Made by a program: the position numbers and the translations under genes. A DNA stretch of 64,000 nt, taken from NCBI RefSeq assembly GCF_000058485.1, contig NC_008278.1, positions 5,326,962 through 5,390,961 on the forward strand, written 5' to 3'. Source of the DNA: Frankia alni ACN14a. GTDB lineage: Bacteria; Actinomycetota; Actinomycetes; Frankiales; Frankiaceae. A model generated the notes under the pieces. That model was given only the letters and a program-made list of their open reading frames with translations, was not told the DNA's origin and ran no database searches. Below are positions 54,423 through 64,000 of this stretch, one piece after another (within the stretch, counting starts at the first letter, position 1; every line of letters begins with the position of its first letter).

Positions 54423-55313
54423 TCAGTTCCGGATGATGAGCACGATCGCCACGACGACACCCAGCGTGATGACCGCCGCACGCAGGAGGGTCGGGCGCAG
54501 CCGCCGGGCGATCCGGGCGCCGAGCAGGCCGCCGAGCAGCGAGGCGACCACGAGGATGCCCGCGAATCCCCAGGAGACCTTCGCGGTGATGAGGAACACG
54601 GCGACGCCCACCGCGTTCACGCCGAAGGCAAGCAGCGTCTTGAGCGCATTCGTGCGTTGGAGGTCGTCGACGAGCAGGATCCCCAGCACGCCGAGCAACA
54701 GCACCCCGAGGCCGGCGCCGAAGTACGAGCCGTACACGCCGGCGACGAAGATCCCGATTCGGGTGGGCCAGGTGACCGCGGTCGGTGAGCCGCCGATCCC
54801 CGCCGCAGACGCAGCCGGAACCGTCGAGGCGACCGGAACCGTCGAGGCGACCGGAACCGCTGAGGCGACCGGAACCGACGGGGCGGCCGGAACCGACGGG
54901 GCGGCCGTTGCCACGGCGGCCGCGGCCCGACGGCGCGCCACGACCGCGGCCAGCCGGGTCTGCGCCGCCAGCAGCAGGCAGGAGACCAGGACGAGGTACG
55001 GGACCAGGGCCCGAAAGCTGTCCGACGGGGTGGCCAGCAGCACGACCGCGCCGACGATCCCGCCGAGCATCGCGGGCGGTCCGAGCGCCCGCAGCCGGTC
55101 GACCTGGTCGGCGAGCTCGCGGCGGTAGCCCAGCGCACCGCCGGCGTAGCCGGTGAGCAGGCCCACCGACGAGGTGATGTTCGCGGTCAGCGCGGGCATG
55201 CCCGTGGTGAGCAGAGCGGGGAAGGCGATCAGGGTCCCTCCGCCGGCGATGGCGTTGACCGCTCCCGCCAGCAGACCCGCCCCGGCCGTCAGCAGGGCAT
55301 CGGCTGGACCCAC
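54423..55313 (-). CDS. TauE/SafE family anion exporter
   Basis: 296 residues, membrane permease of the TauE/SafE (sulfite/sulfonate exporter) family: AGAVNAIAGGGTLIAFPALL, TANITSSVGLLTGYAGGALGYR, and the second repeat VYGSYFGAGLGVLLLGVL. The central cytoplasmic loop is stretched by an in-frame array (PSVPA, VPVAS units from 18-bp repeats at about 54815-54905). GTG 55313 follows GGGAGG. Substrate unproven; sulfur-related leader peptides occur 38 kb away and need not be related. Confidence 0.88.
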   Translation of the reverse strand: MGPADALLTAGAGLLAGAVNAIAGGGTLIAFPALLTTGMPALTANITSSVGLLTGYAGGALGYRRELADQVDRLRALGPPAMLGGIVGAVVLLATPSDSFRALVPYLVLVSCLLLAAQTRLAAVVARRRAAAAVATAAPSVPAAPSVPVASAVPVASTVPVASTVPAASAAGIGGSPTAVTWPTRIGIFVAGVYGSYFGAGLGVLLLGVLGILLVDDLQRTNALKTLLAFGVNAVGVAVFLITAKVSWGFAGILVVASLLGGLLGARIARRLRPTLLRAAVITLGVVVAIVLIIRN

Positions 55314-55531
55314 GCGTCCTCCCTCGTCACACGCCGTCGCCGCGGGGATCCACCCGGACGGCCATGGGCGCCGCAGTCCGCACCCGCCTGCCGCCCGGCT
55401 CCCCCGGGCAACGCGTTGACCTGCAGGTCAACCCGTTCGGGCGATCTGCCCGAGCATCCAGCTCCGGCGGCGAACATGGGAGAAAGTGTGACGAGGTAGG
55501 CGCTCGGCGGCCACCGTACCCCGGAGCGGAG

Positions 55532-55987
55532 CTACAGATCGAACTCCTCGGGGCTGATCCCGACCGCGAAACACGCCTCGCGCACGACGGCCTGCTCGCT
55601 CTTGTCGAAGGTGCCGTCCGCCCCGCCGATGACGATGCCGATCTGGATGACGGCGCGCGCCTCAGCCGGCTTCTTCTTCGTCTTGCCGATGTCCTGCAGG
55701 ACGGACACCTTGCCGAACTCGAAGTCCGCCTGGAGCTTGCCGACGTAGTCGTTGAAGCGTCGCTGGAGGTCGTCGGCCGGGAAGTTGTTGAGCACGTCAT
55801 TCGAGATGATCAGTGACGCGACCCGCTGACGCTCGGCCGGGTCGATCGTCCCGTCCGCCGCCGCGACCAACGCGCAGATCGCCATGCTGGCATCGCGGAA
55901 GGCGCCGCTTTTGAGGTCGTTCTTCTTCGCGGCGAGCTGGCCCTGCATCGTCTGGGCGGACTGCCGAAGCTGGTTCCAGATGGGCAC
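55532..55987 (-). CDS. TerB-family tellurite resistance-like protein
   Basis: 151 residues, helical TerB fold: IWNQLRQSAQTMQGQL, ICALVAAADGTIDPAERQRVASLI, FNDYVGKLQADFEFGKVSVL, IGIVIGGADGTFDKSEQAVVREAC. Two D-G-x-[IF]-[DE] metal-binding loops are present. GTG 55987 follows GGGAG. Stand-alone, no other ter genes here; likely a stress protein. Confidence 0.9.
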   Translation of the reverse strand: MPIWNQLRQSAQTMQGQLAAKKNDLKSGAFRDASMAICALVAAADGTIDPAERQRVASLIISNDVLNNFPADDLQRRFNDYVGKLQADFEFGKVSVLQDIGKTKKKPAEARAVIQIGIVIGGADGTFDKSEQAVVREACFAVGISPEEFDL

Positions 55988-56123
55988 CTGGACTCCCTTG
56001 CGCGGGTGTGGGGTCGACGGAGGCGTCTTCTCGCTGGTTGCAACGCACGATGGCCGACCCATGCTCCCACCGGCTACCCCCGCCACCCCGTCAACCTCCG
56101 CCACCCCGTCGACCTCCGGCGCC

Positions 56124-56180
56124 GTCATCAGCCTCCGGTGGCGTCAGCAGCCTCCAGTGGCGTCATCAGCCTCCGGTAGC
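56124..56180. repeat. 19-bp array starting on a stop codon
   Basis: Units at 56124, 56143 and 56162 (GTCATCAGCCTCCGGTGGC type). On the minus strand each carries GGAGGCTGATGAC, the end and stop of the PI-PLC-like gene. Confidence 0.85.
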
Positions 56181-58433
56181 GGAGGCCGCCGATGCGGGGA
56201 GGCGGTTGAGGCGGTCGACCGCGGCCTGCGCCGAACCGATCGTCGAGAAGTCGACCGCGACGAACGTCGGCGTCCGGCCCTGCTCCGCACGGCAGCGCTC
56301 GGCTCTGCCGACGATGGTGTCGGCGGCGTTGGAGGTCAGCGCGGCCCGCCGGCTGGGCGCGGCGTCGGTCAGCCAGTGGTTCATCAGCAGCAGGCCCGCA
56401 CCGGCCGCGCCCCGGTTGCGCACGCAGCCGCGCAGGTCCTCGGGCCGCTTTGCGGCGAACGGCGTGTCGGCGGCGTACCGGTAGAAGCCGCGCAGGAACG
56501 TGCCCGGCAGGTCCTGGCGCTCGGTGAAGACCACCAGCCGCCGACCCGAATCGATCATGGCGCGCAGCGTCGGCCAGCGTCCATGGGGATCGTCGGGCGG
56601 CGTCGCGACCATGCCGGCGAGCCCCGCCGCCGCAACCCCGCCGGCGATCTCGCTGGCCGGGACGTCGTCATCCTGAATGATCAGTGTCACCACCTCGGTC
56701 GGGTTGCGGGCCATCCAGTCCCGCACCCGGCCGAGCTCCGTGACGAGGTCCAGCGAGCCGAGCTGGCACAGGTTGTGGCACAGCCAGACGCCGGGCCGCG
56801 TCGACACGGCACCCCGGGTCAGCGGGGCCAGCGCCGCGCGGGTCGCCGGCGGCAGCGTGGCCAGGTACGCCTCGACCTGCGCGGGTGGCGTCCAGTGATG
56901 GACGTCGATCAGCAGCGTCCGCACCCCGGAGTCGAGCTGGTGGACGATCGTCGGGTCCTGGGACGGGCCGAGGAACCGGTCCTCGCTGTTCGCCATCGCG
57001 TTGTGGGTCGCGAGGTAGGTCACCTGGTCGTAGCGCCGATCGCACAGCGAGGGGCTGCTCTCGCACAGCTCGCGCGGCTCGGCGGCGGCGCCGGGGAACG
57101 CGGTCCAGGTCACGGTGACCATCACGGGCACGGCCAGGGCGAACGCGGTGGCGACCCGGCGGCGGCGACCCGTCCGGCTCCACCGCGCCGACACCGCGAC
57201 CAGCAATGACAGCCCGGCGGCGGCCAGGCCGACGACGAGCGTCCAGGCCACGACCCGCAGGTAGTCGCCCTCCACCGTCCCGTAGGCGTGCCGGGAGAAG
57301 TCGACGAGCACCGCGCTCGCCCTGGGGGGCAACGGCGAGCGCGGCCCGGCGAGCGAGGTCAGCGGATTGGGCAGGGTCAGGCGCAGCACCGCCCCGAGCA
57401 GGGCCGCGCCGAGCCCGGCCGCGATCACCGCCCCGGCCGCCGCGCGGACCCGCGAGACCCCCCGCCGCCCGGCCAGCACGACGATGCCGGCCAGCGCGCC
57501 GGCCATGATCAGGCTCAGCAGCACGGTCACCCAGGTCAGGGTGGCGGCGACGTCGTGCAGGCGGTCGATCGCGGTGATCGCCGGGGAGTCGCGCAGGTCC
57601 GACAGGCGTAGGCCGAGGTCGAGGGTGGAGCCGTGCAGCGACGCCTGCAGCCGCGCGGTGGCCCGCTCGTCGCCCTGGAAGACCTGCGGCCCGATGAGGG
57701 CCAGCGCCCCGGCGACGTCGCCCGAGCGCAGCAACGCCCGCAGTTCGGGACCGACGCGCGCGCGGGTCGCCGGATCCACCCGGTCGAGCACGAGCGGCAG
57801 GATCCGGTCGGTGTCCTGCGGGGTCAGCTCGATGCTGGGCAGCGACGCCGGGGGGCGGCCCGCCGCGATGTCGTCCAGCGCGGTCAGCACGCCGTGGGTG
57901 AAGTCCTGCACGGACGCGACCCGGTAGCTGGTGCCGGCGCCGAGCTCGCCGGCGATGTAGCGGTTGGCCAGGCCGGAGATGTTGCCGAAGATGGGCCGCA
58001 GGTCGACGGCGAGCTCCACGTCGCCGGTGCGGGCGCGCAGGTAGTCGACGATCCGGGTGATCTGCTCGTCGGTCATCTCCTGCACCGTCGCCGGCGGCAG
58101 CACCGTACGCAGGTTCGCGGTGACCAGTGAGCTGTCGATCGGCAGACCGGCGAGCAGCGTGTCGACCGCCGGGTCGGGCAGGACCTCGGTGTAGATGCGG
58201 TCGTAGGCGTGCGCTCGGGCCAGCGACTGGGAGTAGAAGGCCGGGTTCAGCACGGTCCGCGACGCGGTGAGGATGACCACCAGCGGCAGCCAGCAGACCA
58301 CGACGAGGGCAACCAGACCGAGGTGCGTGGCGCGCCGGCGGCCCGTGTGCGGCGGACCGGCGGCGGGCTGGGCGCCGCCCGTGGCCCGACCGGTCCGTAC
58401 CGACGGCTCCCGCTCATCCGCGCCCTGGCTCAC
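56166..58433 (-). CDS. Multi-pass membrane protein with extracellular PI-PLC-X-like domain
   Basis: 755 residues. N-terminal helix (about 40-60), a 200-residue extracytoplasmic domain (SLARAHAYDRIYTEVLPDPAV onward), three or four central helices (ADRLHDVAATLTWVTVLLSL, AGAVIAAGLGAALLGAVL, YLRVVAWTLVVGLAAAGLSLL), then a C-terminal TIM-barrel with VTYLATHNAMANSEDRF (first catalytic His), LLIDVHHW (second), LCHNLCQLG and TLIIQDDD. This is the PI-PLC-X/plant-type PLC-like fold, possibly acting on phosphatidylinositol-based lipids of actinomycete envelopes. GTG 58433 or TTG 58442; neither has a clear ribosome site. Confidence 0.82.
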   Translation of the reverse strand: MSQGADEREPSVRTGRATGGAQPAAGPPHTGRRRATHLGLVALVVVCWLPLVVILTASRTVLNPAFYSQSLARAHAYDRIYTEVLPDPAVDTLLAGLPIDSSLVTANLRTVLPPATVQEMTDEQITRIVDYLRARTGDVELAVDLRPIFGNISGLANRYIAGELGAGTSYRVASVQDFTHGVLTALDDIAAGRPPASLPSIELTPQDTDRILPLVLDRVDPATRARVGPELRALLRSGDVAGALALIGPQVFQGDERATARLQASLHGSTLDLGLRLSDLRDSPAITAIDRLHDVAATLTWVTVLLSLIMAGALAGIVVLAGRRGVSRVRAAAGAVIAAGLGAALLGAVLRLTLPNPLTSLAGPRSPLPPRASAVLVDFSRHAYGTVEGDYLRVVAWTLVVGLAAAGLSLLVAVSARWSRTGRRRRVATAFALAVPVMVTVTWTAFPGAAAEPRELCESSPSLCDRRYDQVTYLATHNAMANSEDRFLGPSQDPTIVHQLDSGVRTLLIDVHHWTPPAQVEAYLATLPPATRAALAPLTRGAVSTRPGVWLCHNLCQLGSLDLVTELGRVRDWMARNPTEVVTLIIQDDDVPASEIAGGVAAAGLAGMVATPPDDPHGRWPTLRAMIDSGRRLVVFTERQDLPGTFLRGFYRYAADTPFAAKRPEDLRGCVRNRGAAGAGLLLMNHWLTDAAPSRRAALTSNAADTIVGRAERCRAEQGRTPTFVAVDFSTIGSAQAAVDRLNRLPASAASATGG

Positions 58434-58515
58434 CGCGTTCAAGATATCGCGACTCGACGCGGTCCCACGCGGGCGGCAGCGACCGGGGACCCCTCGGGCT
58501 CCCCCGCCGCAGCGG

Positions 58516-59112
58516 TCAGCCGGGCAGGTGCAGCTCGGGGTGGGCGGTGTCCGCCAGCACGCGCTCGATGCGGGCGGCCACCTCGTCGGGGGTGCCCGCG
58601 CCGTCGACGGTGCGCAGCAGTCCGCTGCGGCGGTAGTAGCGGCGCAGCGGCGCGGTCTCCTCCGCGAAGACCTTCAGCCGGCGACGCGCGGTGTCGTCGC
58701 CGTCGTCGACGCGGTCCTCGGTGTGCGCACGGCGGCGGATACGGTCGAGCACCTCGTCGATGTCGACGTCGAGGTCGATGACCGCGTCGAGCGGGCCACA
58801 GCTCGCGGCGAGCATCCGGTCCAGCGCCTCCGCCTGCGGGTAGGTGCGGGGGAAGCCGTCGAGCAGGAAGCCGACGGCGCAGTCGACGCTGCCGTCGAGC
58901 CGCTCGGCGACCATGTCCAGGACGATCTCGTCGGGCACGAGCTCGCCGGCGCGGACATACCGCTCGGCGCGGCGGCCCAGGTCCGTCCCCGCGGCGATCT
59001 GCCGGTCGAAGAGCTGGCCGGTGGAGATCGCGGGAATGCCGTGGCGGGCGCTGATGCGCGCGCCCTGCGTTCCCTTGCCGGAGCCCGGGGGGCCGAGCAG
59101 CACGAGCCTCAT
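58516..59112 (-). CDS. adk: Adenylate kinase family protein
   Basis: 198 residues. Walker A LLGPPGSGKGTQ at residue 5, AISTGQLFDRQI, GFLLDGFPRTYPQAEAL with Walker B, and a short lid (RIRRRAHTEDRVDDG). ATG 59112 starts at the canonical MRLVLLGPPG; weak ribosome site. Adk normally sits in the ribosomal-protein operon, so this is probably a second copy. Confidence 0.92.
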   Translation of the reverse strand: MRLVLLGPPGSGKGTQGARISARHGIPAISTGQLFDRQIAAGTDLGRRAERYVRAGELVPDEIVLDMVAERLDGSVDCAVGFLLDGFPRTYPQAEALDRMLAASCGPLDAVIDLDVDIDEVLDRIRRRAHTEDRVDDGDDTARRRLKVFAEETAPLRRYYRRSGLLRTVDGAGTPDEVAARIERVLADTAHPELHLPG

Positions 59113-59281
59113 AGGACAGGACGGTACCGCCACCAGCGCCGATGCCCCTAGCAGATCTCGGTCAATCGGGGCAGATCCGGCAGGGAGCAAGGCACATCAC
59201 AGCGCTGTGTCACCGAACGCGAACAGCTGACCGTCGCGGCCGCACGCGGCCACACCGGTGACGCCGGCGGGGACCGGCCGT

Positions 59282-59311
59282 GACGGCCGCCCCTGCGGGA
59301 GGGCGGCCGTC
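59282..59311 (-). terminator. Terminator hairpin of gltD
   Basis: GACGGCCGCCC / GGGCGGCCGTC perfect 11-bp inverted repeat with 8-base loop, starting 4 nt beyond the gltD stop. Confidence 0.75.
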
Positions 59312-59315
59312 ATCG

Positions 59316-60758
<1,443 letters not shown>

Positions 60759-60847
60759 GACACTCCTGTCGGATCCGTCCGGGCCACCCGGCCCCATCGA
60801 CGTTCAGCTTCTCCACGGCCGGCCGGCCGCCGCACGGGCGGCGCCGG

Positions 60848-64000
<3,153 letters not shown>

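Overview
The window is a very GC-rich actinobacterial chromosome segment. Dense, mostly long genes with GTG starts, a SARP regulator, Ser/Thr kinases, a c-di-AMP riboswitch in front of a cell-wall hydrolase, and a CslA/GlxA pair point to a filamentous or sporulating actinomycete. Frankia or a close relative is my best guess, but that is inference, not proof. I saw no rRNA, tRNA, transposase, integrase or CRISPR array.

Layout. 1-1150: 5' part of cobL (cobalamin), minus strand. 1.3-2.8 kb: MatB-type malonyl-CoA synthetase. 2.8-8.8 kb: a lasso-peptide-type operon (cyclase, RRE, B2 protease, ABC exporter) with a SARP regulator; the cyclase ATP loop is damaged and no canonical precursor is visible. 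9.4-10.8 kb: secreted transglycosylase behind a c-di-AMP (ydaO) riboswitch. 11.4-18.3 kb: alpha/beta hydrolase, copper storage protein, amidohydrolase, flavin monooxygenase and metK. Three tiny ORFs of the actinobacterial Arg-x-His-x-Asp...Cys leader-peptide type sit here, two of them apparently on leaderless transcripts. 18.5-26.5 kb: DUF309 protein, thiolase with candidate TetR operators, TetR regulator, DUF4232 lipoprotein, two CNNM/CBS membrane proteins and a methyltransferase.

26.7-37.1 kb is the most unusual block. Two 870-residue proteins, each an Hsp70-like ATPase domain, a linker, one membrane helix and an extracellular PstS-like binding domain, flank a transmembrane Ser/Thr kinase with WD40 repeats and a DUF916-like/WxL-like secreted pair. 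One Hsp70 head keeps its nucleotide loops and the other has lost them. This looks like an undescribed trans-envelope sensing or assembly system.

37.3-42.5 kb: mutA-mutB-meaB (methylmalonyl-CoA mutase and its GTPase chaperone). 42.6 kb: AbiEi/DUF559-type protein. 43.9-54.0 kb: a large minus-strand cluster for a beta-glucan-like surface polymer: membrane protein, CslA synthase, GlxA copper-radical oxidase, two GH6 glucanases, a Sco copper chaperone and a lipase-like lipoprotein. 54.4-58.4 kb: TauE/SafE exporter, TerB-like protein and membrane PI-PLC-like protein. 58.5-64 kb: adenylate kinase, gltD and the 3' two-thirds of gltB.

A genome-style oddity runs through the window. At least seven genes end in short tandem repeats (11-19 bp units) that begin exactly on the stop codon and copy it, and several genes carry in-frame 15-18 bp arrays.
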